From the NCBI GenBank assembly GCA_944332705.1, contig CALVKM010000001.1:53336-117335 (forward strand): 64,000 nucleotides of DNA. Reading direction: 5' to 3'. Origin of the DNA: an uncultured Bacilli bacterium (GTDB lineage: Bacteria; Bacillota_I; Bacilli_A; RF39; UBA660). Made by a program: the position numbers and the translations under genes. This document shows positions 26,712-36,545 of this stretch, in pieces (the first letter of the stretch is position 1; each line of letters begins with the position of its first letter). Below the pieces are notes generated by a model, which saw only the letters and a program-made list of their open reading frames with translations, had not been told where the DNA came from and searched no databases.

Positions 26712-28004
26712 ATGAAAAAATATGAATTAACTTGCAATGACGATAATATTTTAAAGACTATAAATGAAGATTTAATTGGAAGAAATCAAAAACTTATGAA
26801 TCTTATAAAATTATTAAATGTTTTAGATAAAAATTTTATATTATCTATAGATGGAGATTGGGGTGTAGGAAAAACCTTTTTTGTTAAACAATTAAAATAT
26901 ATCTGTGATAATACTAATGAAATGGATTTTTTGGAAAAATTTAATAATGAAATAACAAAAGAGTTTGCAGAAAAATATATTGCTATTTATTACAATGCAT
27001 GGGAAAATGATAGTCATGATGATGCTTTAGAGTCACTAATATATAATATATTAAATGAATATCCTAAATATAAGAAAAATGTAAGTAATCCAGAAGAATT
27101 ATATGGAATGGCTATACCAATATTAAAAAATGTTGTAGAAAAATTAACGTGTGGATTTGTAACTAAAGATTGTTTTGATAAATTTAAAACATTTCAAGAT
27201 TTAGCAGATAGTATTATCACTATAGAAGAGAAAATAGAAGCGTTAAATAAATTGTTCAATCTTATACTTGGTCATGAGAAAAGATTACTACTAATAGTTG
27301 ATGAGTTGGATAGATGTAAACCAGATTTTGCTATAAAAATGCTAGAGGTATTAAAACATTTTTGCAATAACGATAAAATAACAATTTTAGTTGTTACCAA
27401 TAATGTACAATTGACATATACTATTAATAATTATTATGGTAACGGATTTAATGGTTATGCTTATTTGAATAGAATTTATGATTCAGTTATTACATTAGGT
27501 GTTGATAATATAGATAATTATGTAAGAAAAGTTTTTAATATTAAAAATCGTAGAAATTTACCAGATGATGTATCATATTTACTTTTTAAATATTTTAAAT
27601 TTTCTTATAGAGAATGTAATAAATATATGTCAATGTATAATTTGGTTAAAAAGTATACGGAGTATACAGATGATTTTAATAAAGAAAAATATTTATTTGC
27701 ATCGTGCGTTATTATGCCAATGGCAATAGCTTTAAAAATTCATAATTTAGATGAATACAATAAATTTATTGAGGGAAATGGTGAAAATATTATTAGTGAT
27801 TTGCTAAATAAACTAGATTTGCTTGATGATGATGTGTTGTTTGAATCGTGGTTTAGAAACTTATTAAATATTGGTGCCGAAGAAAATTTAGAAAGAGCAT
27901 TTATTAAACTATACAAAGAAACCATAACTAGACAAAAAGGTTATGATATATTTCCGTTTTTTGATGCTATTTCAATGTTAGGCAATTTGATAGATTTGTC
28001 TTAA
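26712..28004 (+). CDS. KAP-family P-loop NTPase (soluble form)
   Basis: A 430-residue protein with Walker A GDWGVGKT (lysine 54), Walker B LLLIVDELDRCKPD (Asp197) and the KAP-typical YYNAWENDSHDDALESLIYN between them. Many KAP NTPases carry membrane helices inserted in the P-loop domain; I see none, so this one is cytoplasmic. GGAGGAG at about 26696 supports ATG 26712; a longer frame from 26613 only adds residues over the previous gene. It follows the ATPase-protease pair by 31 nt on the same strand and is probably co-transcribed, possibly as an added regulator. KAP NTPases recur in defence islands as signalling or effector ATPases. Confidence 0.85.
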   Translation: MKKYELTCNDDNILKTINEDLIGRNQKLMNLIKLLNVLDKNFILSIDGDWGVGKTFFVKQLKYICDNTNEMDFLEKFNNEITKEFAEKYIAIYYNAWENDSHDDALESLIYNILNEYPKYKKNVSNPEELYGMAIPILKNVVEKLTCGFVTKDCFDKFKTFQDLADSIITIEEKIEALNKLFNLILGHEKRLLLIVDELDRCKPDFAIKMLEVLKHFCNNDKITILVVTNNVQLTYTINNYYGNGFNGYAYLNRIYDSVITLGVDNIDNYVRKVFNIKNRRNLPDDVSYLLFKYFKFSYRECNKYMSMYNLVKKYTEYTDDFNKEKYLFASCVIMPMAIALKIHNLDEYNKFIEGNGENIISDLLNKLDLLDDDVLFESWFRNLLNIGAEENLERAFIKLYKETITRQKGYDIFPFFDAISMLGNLIDLS

Positions 28005-28063
28005 TTTTCCTTTTCATATCCCAAATAATACTATATAATATACTCAAGAAATGTGGTGGTGTT

Positions 28064-28798
28064 ATGTTAAAAGTTAAAGTTACTCCCAATTATAATGGTT
28101 TTACTATTTATGGAGATTATGAAGATTTAAATTATTTATATGATGCATTTATGTACTTTTTACATGATGATTTTGATGAAATAAATCATTATTATATAGA
28201 AAATGTAATTTATGCATTATTGTATGATATAAGACATGCTTATCAAGGAGATAGAGAGGCTATACTTGTTGATAATAATATTGATACCGATGAAAAAAGA
28301 AATTGGTTAAATATTAAAAAGAAAGATGCAACTAATAATAATGTATATTATAGTTTTAATATTATAGTTACAGAACTTATTACTTCTATGGTAGCTATGA
28401 AATGTATTATAGAAACTTATGGTAGAGAAGGGAAACAAAAAGTTAATGAAACCTATAAAAAATGCATTGAATTCTTTTATTCATTAGTACTTGATGCCTT
28501 AAGTGAAGTAGTTACTCCAATAAGGATGAATAAAATAAGAAAAGGAATTAAAAATAGTTATACCCATATTGATGACTTTTGTAATCAATGGTTTTATATC
28601 GTAACTTGTGATTATGTTAAATTAAGTAAAGATAAGAAATTAAAAGAAATAGTAAATATATTAGATAGAATATATAACCATCGTTTTTATAATGAATATT
28701 ATAGGTTATTTAAAGAAATAAAAGATTATGCTAAGGAACACAATTGTCCAATTGGAGATATTGAATGTTGTGATTATCCTGAAGAAATAGAGTGGTGA
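28064..28798 (+). CDS. Unknown protein, DUF6904-like
   Basis: A 244-residue protein. The opening (VTPNYNGFTIYGDYEDLNYL) and YDIRHAYQGDRE resemble a family I recall as DUF6904, whose role is unknown; this needs a profile check. The rest is helical. The promoter just before it, at about 28028-28050, shares CCCAAATA and TATATAATATA with the palindrome at 23380, but without the second arm. GGTGG precedes the ATG. The next gene follows after 3 nt. Confidence 0.5.
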   Translation: MLKVKVTPNYNGFTIYGDYEDLNYLYDAFMYFLHDDFDEINHYYIENVIYALLYDIRHAYQGDREAILVDNNIDTDEKRNWLNIKKKDATNNNVYYSFNIIVTELITSMVAMKCIIETYGREGKQKVNETYKKCIEFFYSLVLDALSEVVTPIRMNKIRKGIKNSYTHIDDFCNQWFYIVTCDYVKLSKDKKLKEIVNILDRIYNHRFYNEYYRLFKEIKDYAKEHNCPIGDIECCDYPEEIEW

Positions 28799-28801
28799 TA
28801 T

Positions 28802-29227
28802 ATGACAATATATGATTTATTAAGAAATACTAAACCAAATCAAAGACATTATATAAATGTAGAAACTTGGGAATTATTTGATATGAAAAAATTTGATAGA
28901 GAATATTATCAAAAACATCCTGATGCTAAAAATTATTTTGGAATATTACCAGATGATGTTCATTTGCCGGTTTTTGAACTTCCTACATATGAAGAAATGG
29001 ATCATAAGGAAATAATGCGATTTTATGTTAGAGAATTTGTTTATGAACCAGAATATCGAAAAGCTTTATTTGATATATTAAAACGTTATGAATATATGGA
29101 TGCCTTCTATGAAAAGCTAAAAGAATTTGGTTTATATGAAGATTATTGCGATGCTACAGATGGTTTATATAATGACATCCTATATGAATGGGCGGATAAA
29201 AATAATATAGATTTAAGTAAGATTTAA
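28802..29227 (+). CDS. Unknown small cytoplasmic protein
   Basis: A 141-residue acidic, aromatic-rich protein (14% Tyr/Phe by eye) without a family I recognise. A recurring element is NVETWELFDMKKFDREYYQK. GTGGTGAT provides the ribosome site and the start follows the previous stop by 3 nt, so the two are translated from one mRNA. A terminator hairpin (29231-29253) follows. Confidence 0.5.
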   Translation: MTIYDLLRNTKPNQRHYINVETWELFDMKKFDREYYQKHPDAKNYFGILPDDVHLPVFELPTYEEMDHKEIMRFYVREFVYEPEYRKALFDILKRYEYMDAFYEKLKEFGLYEDYCDATDGLYNDILYEWADKNNIDLSKI

Positions 29228-29230
29228 TTA

Positions 29231-29253
29231 GAATATGTCAAAATATTCTTTTT
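29231..29253 (+). terminator. Terminator after the two-gene unit
   Basis: GAATAT, a 6-nt loop and ATATTC, then TTTTT, 3 nt after the stop codon at 29227. Confidence 0.65.
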
Positions 29254-29324
29254 ATTTGCTTAAATATTTGGTACAATATTAGGCAAGGAAGTGATAAAGA
29301 TTAGATAATTTATTTAAGCAAATA
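29253..29324. repeat. Pair of perfect 14-bp inverted repeats around a promoter-like region
   Basis: TATTTGCTTAAATA (29253-29266) and its exact complement TATTTAAGCAAATA (29311-29324) flank 44 nt that hold a TACAAT -10-like box and an AGGAAGTGAT ribosome-like site. Beyond the second arm the reading LDNLFKQILNE then stop looks like the start of a lost gene. It could be an operator pair or the scar of a small deletion. Confidence 0.5.
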
Positions 29325-29376
29325 CTTAATGAATGAAAAGATAAAAATAATATCGTATTTTAGGAGAGGTAAATAA

Positions 29377-30069
29377 ATGGAAGATAATATAGATATAATT
29401 AATGGTTTAGTTAATTTTAGAAAGTTATTAATTAAAAATAGACCAGAAATTAAAAAATATGAAAAAATCAGAAAATTACATGAAGATGTATTATACAGTT
29501 TAGAAAATTATTTAATAAAGAATATTGATAAGAAAAGTAATGAAACAACAAAGTGTTTAACTAATGAAAAATTTTTTTATCCAATTGACCTAGATTCGAG
29601 AAGTGAAAGCAATAGAAGTATTTTATTTGAAATTTTTATTTTTAAAACTCATCCCGATTTAAAATCTATAACAGAAGAATATGTTGAAAAAAATAAATTT
29701 AGAAATCCTGATAAAATAAAAATGCTTAATGCTATGAATAATTCTGTTGTTGGTTTATTTAAAGTTGTTGATGTCGATTTTGATTCATGTATAGTTACTT
29801 ATGAAGATGTATTTACTCATAAAAAATATAAATTAATGGATATATCATTTTCTACAATATATAGTAAATCATATGATGGTATTTATATGTATAATAGATT
29901 AATTACTTATGATAATATAACATTTGGTACTGGTTCACCTATCTTTTTTTTGAATAGTGATAAAAAAGTAAAGGATTTTATAAAAAAACATAATTATAAA
30001 AATCATAGTGATGTATATAGATGTTTATATTTATATTATTTATGTAGTGAGGTTAATAATGAATTATGA
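29377..30069 (+). CDS. Unknown cytoplasmic protein
   Basis: A 230-residue lysine-rich protein with no recognised domain. A beta-rich centre (VVGLFKVVDVDFDSCIVTYE) sits between helical ends. AGGAGAGG gives a strong ribosome site. It overlaps the integrase-like gene that follows by 11 nt, so the two are coupled. Confidence 0.5.
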   Translation: MEDNIDIINGLVNFRKLLIKNRPEIKKYEKIRKLHEDVLYSLENYLIKNIDKKSNETTKCLTNEKFFYPIDLDSRSESNRSILFEIFIFKTHPDLKSITEEYVEKNKFRNPDKIKMLNAMNNSVVGLFKVVDVDFDSCIVTYEDVFTHKKYKLMDISFSTIYSKSYDGIYMYNRLITYDNITFGTGSPIFFLNSDKKVKDFIKKHNYKNHSDVYRCLYLYYLCSEVNNEL

Positions 30070-30481
30070 AGTAGAAGTAGAAAAAAATGAAAAAATTAAT
30101 GAAAAATATTTAGATGAATTCGAAAATTGGTTAAAGGATAAAGGATTGGCTAAAAAGACAATAAGAAATCATATAGAAAATGCTAGTTTATATATTAATG
30201 ATTTTTTAGTATATTATGAAGTTATTCCTATGGAAGAAGGAATTTATCATATTGATAGTTTTTTGTCTGATTGGTTTGTTAGAAAGTGTATGTGGTCAAC
30301 AGGTTATTCCGTAAAAAGAACAGCAGCAAGTATCAAGAAGTTTTATGAATGTATGAGTGATTTAGGTTATATAAAACAAGAAGAATATAAAGAGTTATGT
30401 AATGAATTAAAAGAAAATATGGATTATTATGTAGATAATGTGGAAGAATACAATAATTTTGATGAAGATGATTATTGGTAA
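30059..30481 (+). CDS. Stand-alone integrase N-terminal (SAM-like, core-binding) domain protein
   Basis: A 140-residue protein. FENWLKDKGLAKKTIRNHIE, then VKRTAASIKKFYECMSDLGY, is the pattern of the N-terminal SAM-like core-binding domain of tyrosine recombinases (Phage_int_SAM). The catalytic domain with its R-H-R-Y residues is absent; the tail is acidic (VEEYNNFDEDDYW). ATG 30059 is preferred because GAGG at 30048-30051 is well placed and the longer frame would overlap the previous gene by 62 nt. It cannot recombine DNA itself; it may bind DNA only or be a relic with a new use. Confidence 0.65.
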   Translation: MNYEVEVEKNEKINEKYLDEFENWLKDKGLAKKTIRNHIENASLYINDFLVYYEVIPMEEGIYHIDSFLSDWFVRKCMWSTGYSVKRTAASIKKFYECMSDLGYIKQEEYKELCNELKENMDYYVDNVEEYNNFDEDDYW

Positions 30482-30499
30482 TATAAGGGAGTGGTTATT

Positions 30500-32167
30500 T
30501 TGGATATTAAATATATACTTGAGGGAATAAATGCCGATGTACTCGGTGGTCTTTGTGGAAAAGCTGGTATTGGTTCTACTGGACGAAAATTAGAACTTAT
30601 TGATAGATTATTTGCCTATTATAATAAACCTGGTTGGGCTAAAGAAGTATATGAACAATTGAAATCATTTGAACAAGATTTAATTACTTGCGTAGTTTCT
30701 TACAGTTATAATCCACCAGATGAGGAAATTCAAAAAGTATGTGATAAACATAAGAGACAATTTAATGAATATAAAACTATTAAAGAACAGTTTGTGGATT
30801 CAAAAAGTAAACTTAATTTATATTACGTCGGCTACAAGGTGATTCCGGCATTTGTTAGAGTAGAATTAAACAAATTTATAAAACCTGTTGATGTAGTGAT
30901 AAACGCGGAAGATGACATTAATTTAGATGATTATCAATTTAAAATTGTGGGTCGTGATGAAAGAGTAGGAGATTTTGATGAATTTATTAAATATTTTAAT
31001 ACTCATAAAGTAAAAGCTACTAAAGCTAAATGTGAGATTCCTAAAGCTCATGCTATTAAATTATATGAAACACTAAAATATGATGAAATATTTAGAACAT
31101 TAAATAACTCTTTAGATGAAGTAAGAACTGTGGATGCTTTAACAGTTACTAAATATATAATGGATTTACTTGTTAATGCTAATTTAATTAAAGTAAATAA
31201 AGAATATTTTATAGTAAATCCTGATATTACTGAATACCAAAAAGCTAATAAATTAGAAAAAGTTAGGATGTTATTAAATGCTTATTTAGAAGATAATGGG
31301 TTTATTAATGAAATAAATAGAATAAATAGTAATCATTTTAGGATGGAGTTTTATCCAGATTTTAGTGAAGTAAGAAAGATGTTGCTGGAATATTTAAAAA
31401 TTTGTCCAATTAATAAATGGATTAATATTACTAGTTTAAGTAAATGGATTAGAGTTAAAGAAAATAGGTTTTTAAGACCATTTACAGGACGAGTATTTGA
31501 AAAAGATGAATATTATAATGCTTATTACTATGAGACAAGCCATGATACTTTAGAAGGCCAATATATAGGAATATTTTTAGAATATCTAGCTACTTTAGGA
31601 ATAATTGATTGTACTTATATAAATTATGAAGCAGATTTTACTTATAATGATTGCTATACCGTAAATAACTTTAAAATAACCTCTTTTGGAGCTAATGCCC
31701 TTGGACTAACAAATGATTACAAAGAAGACGAAGCAAATAATAAAATTCATGTAACTGAAGACTTTAAAATAATTGTTAATGATTCCTTGCAACATGAACT
31801 TTATTTTGATAGATTCTTATCTAAAATTAATAATAATACTTATGAACTTAATTTTAAAGGTATGGCTAAAGCTTTAGAACTAGGAATAGATTTTACGGAA
31901 ATATATAATTATTTAAAAGAAAATAATGATGGTGACCTACCAAAAGAAATTAAATTTAAATTTCAATCTTGGATTGATACATCTCATAAAATAAAAATTA
32001 AAACAGTAACAATATTAGAATTAGATGATTTAGACTTTGAAGAAATAACTAATAATCCAACATATAATGAATGTATTAATGATGTTAAAAATGTAATTAT
32101 CTTAAAAGATAATAAAATAAATAAAATGAAAGAAAAATTAAATAAAAATGAAAAATTTTGGGTATAA
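30500..32167 (+). CDS. Unknown protein with an N-terminal SAP-like helical motif
   Basis: A 555-residue protein. I take TTG 30500 as the start, 8 nt after AAGGGAG; the GTG at 30491 lies on that site. The first 40 residues, ADVLGGLCGKAGIGSTGRKL then ELIDRL, resemble the SAP/Rho_N-type helix-loop-helix that binds nucleic acids. The rest is charged and mixed alpha/beta, without motifs I know. It is followed after 12 nt by the first of three related large genes, which carry similar short helical modules, so it belongs to the same gene cluster. Confidence 0.55.
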   Translation: MDIKYILEGINADVLGGLCGKAGIGSTGRKLELIDRLFAYYNKPGWAKEVYEQLKSFEQDLITCVVSYSYNPPDEEIQKVCDKHKRQFNEYKTIKEQFVDSKSKLNLYYVGYKVIPAFVRVELNKFIKPVDVVINAEDDINLDDYQFKIVGRDERVGDFDEFIKYFNTHKVKATKAKCEIPKAHAIKLYETLKYDEIFRTLNNSLDEVRTVDALTVTKYIMDLLVNANLIKVNKEYFIVNPDITEYQKANKLEKVRMLLNAYLEDNGFINEINRINSNHFRMEFYPDFSEVRKMLLEYLKICPINKWINITSLSKWIRVKENRFLRPFTGRVFEKDEYYNAYYYETSHDTLEGQYIGIFLEYLATLGIIDCTYINYEADFTYNDCYTVNNFKITSFGANALGLTNDYKEDEANNKIHVTEDFKIIVNDSLQHELYFDRFLSKINNNTYELNFKGMAKALELGIDFTEIYNYLKENNDGDLPKEIKFKFQSWIDTSHKIKIKTVTILELDDLDFEEITNNPTYNECINDVKNVIILKDNKINKMKEKLNKNEKFWV

Positions 32168-32179
32168 AAGGAGTAGTAT

Positions 32180-34021
32180 ATGAATTTTGATATGTTTGAA
32201 GAATATAATAAAAGTTTAAAAGAAAATGTCGAATTAAAAAAAGAACCAAAGGGTAATTTAGAAGACTATTTAGAATTGTTAGATGATGAAGCTTTATCTA
32301 ATTTAGCTCATTACTGGACAGATTTAGAAATAAGGGATTATAGTAGGGAAGAAAGCATAAAAATCCTAAAAGAAAATGTATTAGATAATTTTTTTGAAAA
32401 TATTTGTACGTTATCTGCTGCTAATTTAGTTGAGCTTAGAGATTTTGCTAGTGGAAAAACTACTAAAATAACTCAAGATAGCATTTACCAAGTGGGAGTT
32501 TTGTATGTTTATAAAGGTAAACCATATATGCCAGATGATGTTAAAGATCTATGTGGGAAGTATATTAATGATGAGATTATTTTTAATTCCGAATTTGCTT
32601 ATTTTTGTTTAACTGCTAAAGCCCTTATATTCTTGTATGGTATTATATCTGTAGATGATGTTATTAAAATATATACCAAAGATAAAAAAATCTATAATAA
32701 AGAAGAAATTACTAATAAAATAGATGAAGTATATAGCGTAGTAGATATAAATGGGGTACATTATTTATTAAATGATTATCTAAAGCTAAATGATGAATAT
32801 AAAGTAGTAGCCACTAAAAAGATTAATAAGGAATTTAGTGCAGCTAAAGCATTTATGTATAGTTTTGATATAATAAATGGAATAAAGCGAATACAGGAAA
32901 ACGTTAATATTAAAAATGAACATTTTATAGATGATTATGTTGCTTATGTATTTCCAAAATATCAAAATGCACAAATTATTGCTAATTATTTTAAAGAAAA
33001 ATATAAATTAAGTAATAAAAAGACTGAAAAATTAGTAGAAGAAATAAAATATTTAGAAGATGATATATTATATTGGGATTATCGCGGATATTATAAAAAT
33101 GATATTGATGCTAAAAAATTTGTTTTAACAAAAATACCTAAAGATGAAAAGTTAAAAAGTTATTTAGAAGTATTAAATAAAGATGCCCTAGATATTTTAT
33201 ATGATAAATATGATACCGATAATATATCTACTTTAGTTCCTTTAATTTTAGATAAATTTAGTGAATATACATATGATTATGATGTCTTTATTGAAGATGA
33301 TGAGATTGATAATAATGAATTAACAAAAGGATTTTATTTTGTATATAAAAATAAGAAAATGATACCTAATGAAATAAAAGTAGAATATAATATGAGTGAA
33401 GTCATTAAAAACCAGTTATATAGAAATTATATTCCAGAATATGTTTTAATAAATGGGGTAATTGAAAGAAAAGTATTGCAAAAGATATTAAAAGAACATC
33501 ATGGTATGGATTATAGTTTAAAAGAAATAGATGAAATTATACTAGATTGTGGACTTACCATATCTGGTGATTATTACTATTATTTATCTGATATTTCCGA
33601 TTTTGAAAAAGATTTAATATTAAAAAATAGAAATAATGACTATAAAATATTAGATGAAAGCTCTCCTAATTATCTTGATTTTATTACAGGATTTGCTAAA
33701 AAATTAAAGATGATTTGTCAAAAACATAATTTCGGTGGAGATGTACTAAATGAAATGACTGGTTCAGTATTATTTTTACTGCATTTAAATATGTTTAGTA
33801 GGGATTTCTTTAATAGTTTAGCGCAATCTAATAATAGTTTTTTGAAAGAGGATTTAATTGATGAGATTGTTGCTTTAGCTAATGAATATAAGAATGATTT
33901 TCCTCTTTGGAATAAGCACGGCTATAGTATGAATGAGTTAATGAGTAAGCCAAAAGTTGGTAGAAATGACCCATGCATCTGTGGATCTGGTAAAAAATAT
34001 AAGAAGTGTTGCGGAAAATAG
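32180..34021 (+). CDS. Paralogue A of a three-member family, with C-terminal SEC-C zinc motif
   Basis: A 613-residue protein. It ends in VGRNDPCICGSGKKYKKCC, a SEC-C motif (as at the end of SecA) that binds zinc. The N-terminal module GNLEDYLELLDDEALSNLAH is echoed inside the protein by LKSYLEVLNKDALDILYDKY, so the protein is built partly of repeated SAP/Rho_N-like helical modules. The two genes at 34101 and 36817 encode homologues without SEC-C. AAAGGAG precedes the ATG. The function is unknown; a nucleic-acid or ribosome-binding scaffold is plausible but unproven. Confidence 0.65.
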   Translation: MNFDMFEEYNKSLKENVELKKEPKGNLEDYLELLDDEALSNLAHYWTDLEIRDYSREESIKILKENVLDNFFENICTLSAANLVELRDFASGKTTKITQDSIYQVGVLYVYKGKPYMPDDVKDLCGKYINDEIIFNSEFAYFCLTAKALIFLYGIISVDDVIKIYTKDKKIYNKEEITNKIDEVYSVVDINGVHYLLNDYLKLNDEYKVVATKKINKEFSAAKAFMYSFDIINGIKRIQENVNIKNEHFIDDYVAYVFPKYQNAQIIANYFKEKYKLSNKKTEKLVEEIKYLEDDILYWDYRGYYKNDIDAKKFVLTKIPKDEKLKSYLEVLNKDALDILYDKYDTDNISTLVPLILDKFSEYTYDYDVFIEDDEIDNNELTKGFYFVYKNKKMIPNEIKVEYNMSEVIKNQLYRNYIPEYVLINGVIERKVLQKILKEHHGMDYSLKEIDEIILDCGLTISGDYYYYLSDISDFEKDLILKNRNNDYKILDESSPNYLDFITGFAKKLKMICQKHNFGGDVLNEMTGSVLFLLHLNMFSRDFFNSLAQSNNSFLKEDLIDEIVALANEYKNDFPLWNKHGYSMNELMSKPKVGRNDPCICGSGKKYKKCCGK

Positions 34022-34100
34022 CAACTTTTTCTTTTTGTTTATAGTAAATTCTGATATAATAAGAAAAAAGAACGGGCATGAGTGCCTATGGAGGTTTAAT

Positions 34101-35864
34101 ATGTACGATGATTTTGATATGACTAACTTTTTTCTATTAAACAAAAAACCTAAAGGAGATTTGGAAGATTGTTTAGAATTATATAGTGATATTCAACTAG
34201 AATATATTTTGTTAAATTATATTGATAATATTGATAATATACCAGAGGATAAGACTGAAAAAATATCTATAATAAAACAAAATATATTTGATAATTTTGC
34301 TTCTGTTATGAAACGTTTTTCGGTAGATGATTTAAGGTCATTAAAAGAATATAATAATAAAGAAGAACTTAATCTTGATGCGATTATGGAACTAGGTATG
34401 GCTTTTAAATATAAAGATAAGACTTGTGAAAAGTATTATATACCTAAAGACATATTAAAATTATTTAAAGAAAAAATAAATGATGAATTATTAAATGAAT
34501 CAGAAAAGTATAATTTTTATATTTTTGCTTCGGCATTAGGTGTAGCATGTGGTCCAGTAACTTATGATGAAATTTATGAAATATACTCATTAAGTAATAG
34601 CGTAATTAATAAAGATAATTTACTGGAATCTTTAGATAAATCATTTAATAAATGGGAAATAAATAAGCAATTTTATTATTTAAATAATGAAATTGATGTT
34701 GATATTAAAGTTATTGAAGATTATTTAACTATTCTTATTTCTAAAGATTATTGTTTTGTTGATTATATTAAATATGCATCTTTAGCTATGGATTGTATTG
34801 AAGATATATTTACTGTAAGTGATATTACAAAATCTGAATTGTTTGAAAATTTATTGATTAAACCAATTACTAATAAAAAGTTAATTAATAAATGGAGTAA
34901 AAAATATAATTTAAGTGCTTTAGAAAAAGAAGAAATAACGACAATTTTAGATAAGTTAGATAATCGAAGATATTGGATTTATCGGGGTAGAACTCAAGAA
35001 GAAAAGGATATGTTGTTATTTGTTTTAAATAAAAGACCTAAACAAGTAACTCTGGAAAATTGTTTAAAAGAATTAAATAAAGATGCTCTAGATATGTTAT
35101 ATAAAAAATATCATGTTGCTAATATAACTGATTTAGTAGAAAGTATTAAAAATAAATTGGTTGATTATACATTAGAAGAAGGAAAACTATTTTTTATTAA
35201 AGATAATGAAGAAATTAAAGATTATTTTAGTGAATGTATTACTTTAGGCTTTTGTTTTATATATAATAATTTAATAGTTGTTCCTGATGAAATTATAGAG
35301 TGGCAAGAAACATTGGATAATTTCATAGATTATCTCCCTAAACTTCTAATTAGAGAGTATATGATATCTTATGGAATAGTAAAAAAGAAAGTATTACAAG
35401 ATATACTTTTAGAATATCATGATATAGATTTAGAAGAAAAAGAATTTGATAAAATAATAGAAGACATGGGTTTTATAGTTAAAAATGATTATTATGAAGT
35501 TGCTAGTGTACTAGAAGAAATTGTTGATATATTTGATGAAATAGACCGTGATTATAAAATACTTGATAACCAAGAAATTAGTGCGTTTTTACTTGATAAT
35601 TATCTGGCTGATGATTTAGAAAAAGTTTTAGAAAATTCCGGATTGGCTTCTTTAGAAATTCGTGAATTAATTGGAAATATAATTGCTTTAATGCATTTAG
35701 CAAATGCTAATGAAGATTATTTAGATGATTTTGCTAGTGATAAAGGTTTAAATATTGATCAAAAATTGAAAAATAAGATTATGAAAGTTGTTGATAAATA
35801 TAAAGATGATTTTCCAATATGGTTTTATGGCGGATATAGCGAAAAAGAAATGGATGAGATGTAA
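34101..35864 (+). CDS. Paralogue B of the three-member family
   Basis: A 587-residue homologue of the preceding protein: GDLEDCLELYSDIQLEYILL at the N-terminus, the internal module LENCLKELNKDALDMLYKKY and the tail YKDDFPIWFYGGYSEKEMDE align with it, but the SEC-C zinc tail is missing. ATG 34101 follows GGAGG by 6 nt; a longer frame from 33957 only extends back over the previous gene. The stop overlaps the next ATG by one base (TAATG), coupling it to the metallophosphoesterase. Confidence 0.65.
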   Translation: MYDDFDMTNFFLLNKKPKGDLEDCLELYSDIQLEYILLNYIDNIDNIPEDKTEKISIIKQNIFDNFASVMKRFSVDDLRSLKEYNNKEELNLDAIMELGMAFKYKDKTCEKYYIPKDILKLFKEKINDELLNESEKYNFYIFASALGVACGPVTYDEIYEIYSLSNSVINKDNLLESLDKSFNKWEINKQFYYLNNEIDVDIKVIEDYLTILISKDYCFVDYIKYASLAMDCIEDIFTVSDITKSELFENLLIKPITNKKLINKWSKKYNLSALEKEEITTILDKLDNRRYWIYRGRTQEEKDMLLFVLNKRPKQVTLENCLKELNKDALDMLYKKYHVANITDLVESIKNKLVDYTLEEGKLFFIKDNEEIKDYFSECITLGFCFIYNNLIVVPDEIIEWQETLDNFIDYLPKLLIREYMISYGIVKKKVLQDILLEYHDIDLEEKEFDKIIEDMGFIVKNDYYEVASVLEEIVDIFDEIDRDYKILDNQEISAFLLDNYLADDLEKVLENSGLASLEIRELIGNIIALMHLANANEDYLDDFASDKGLNIDQKLKNKIMKVVDKYKDDFPIWFYGGYSEKEMDEM

Positions 35865-36532
35865 TGTTTTATATTACGGGAGATACTCATCGAGATTTTA
35901 CTAGGGTTAATAATTTACCAAAGGGTAGTACTTTAATAATTCTAGGAGATGCTGGTATTAATTATTTTTTAAATAAGGAAGATAAAAAATTAAAAGACTA
36001 TTTAAATAGCCTAGATATTACATTTTTATGTATTCAAGGAAATCATGAAGAAAGACCAGAAAATATTTCTACATATAAAGAAAAGAAAATGCATGGTGGC
36101 AAAGTATTTATAGAAGATGATTATCCTAATTTAATATTTTTAAAAAATGGGGAAATTTATACTATAAATAATAAAAAAGTTTTAGTCATCGGTGGTGCTT
36201 ATTCTGTTGATAAAGATATTCGTCTTACTTTTGGTTGGCATTGGTTTAAAGATGAGCAATTAAGTAAGAGTGAAATGGATATGATACTAAAAAAATATCA
36301 AGGGACTCATGTAGATGTAATATTATCGCATACATCTCCTAAAAAGTATGAGCCGGTAGAAGTGTTCTTAAGTGGTATTGACCAAAAAACGGTAGATAAA
36401 ACTATGGAAGAATTCTTAGATACTGTGGAAGAAACTATAAAATATGATAAATGGTATTGTGGACACTATCACGCTGAAAAAATTGTTGATAAAATAGAGT
36501 TTATGTTTGAAAATATTAAAGAATTTAGATAA
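35864..36532 (+). CDS. Calcineurin-like metallophosphoesterase
   Basis: A 222-residue single-domain protein with the metal ligands of the family in order: GDTH near residue 6, GDAG, GNHE, SHTSP and GHYH. Such enzymes hydrolyse phosphomono- or diesters, including nucleic acids and nucleotides, with two metal ions; the substrate is not evident. There is no signal peptide. It is translationally coupled to paralogue B and followed 13 nt later by a small winged-helix-like gene, so it belongs functionally to this unfamiliar cluster. Confidence 0.88.
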   Translation: MFYITGDTHRDFTRVNNLPKGSTLIILGDAGINYFLNKEDKKLKDYLNSLDITFLCIQGNHEERPENISTYKEKKMHGGKVFIEDDYPNLIFLKNGEIYTINNKKVLVIGGAYSVDKDIRLTFGWHWFKDEQLSKSEMDMILKKYQGTHVDVILSHTSPKKYEPVEVFLSGIDQKTVDKTMEEFLDTVEETIKYDKWYCGHYHAEKIVDKIEFMFENIKEFR

Positions 36533-36545
36533 GGAGACAAGTTTT

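Noticed and set aside
6339..28004. DISARM, BREX, Druantia or type I restriction system
   Set aside because: None of the defining proteins is visible: no DrmA/B/C, no PglX/PglZ/BrxC, no Druantia proteins, no HsdR/HsdS. Sharing methylases and a SNF2 helicase is not enough.
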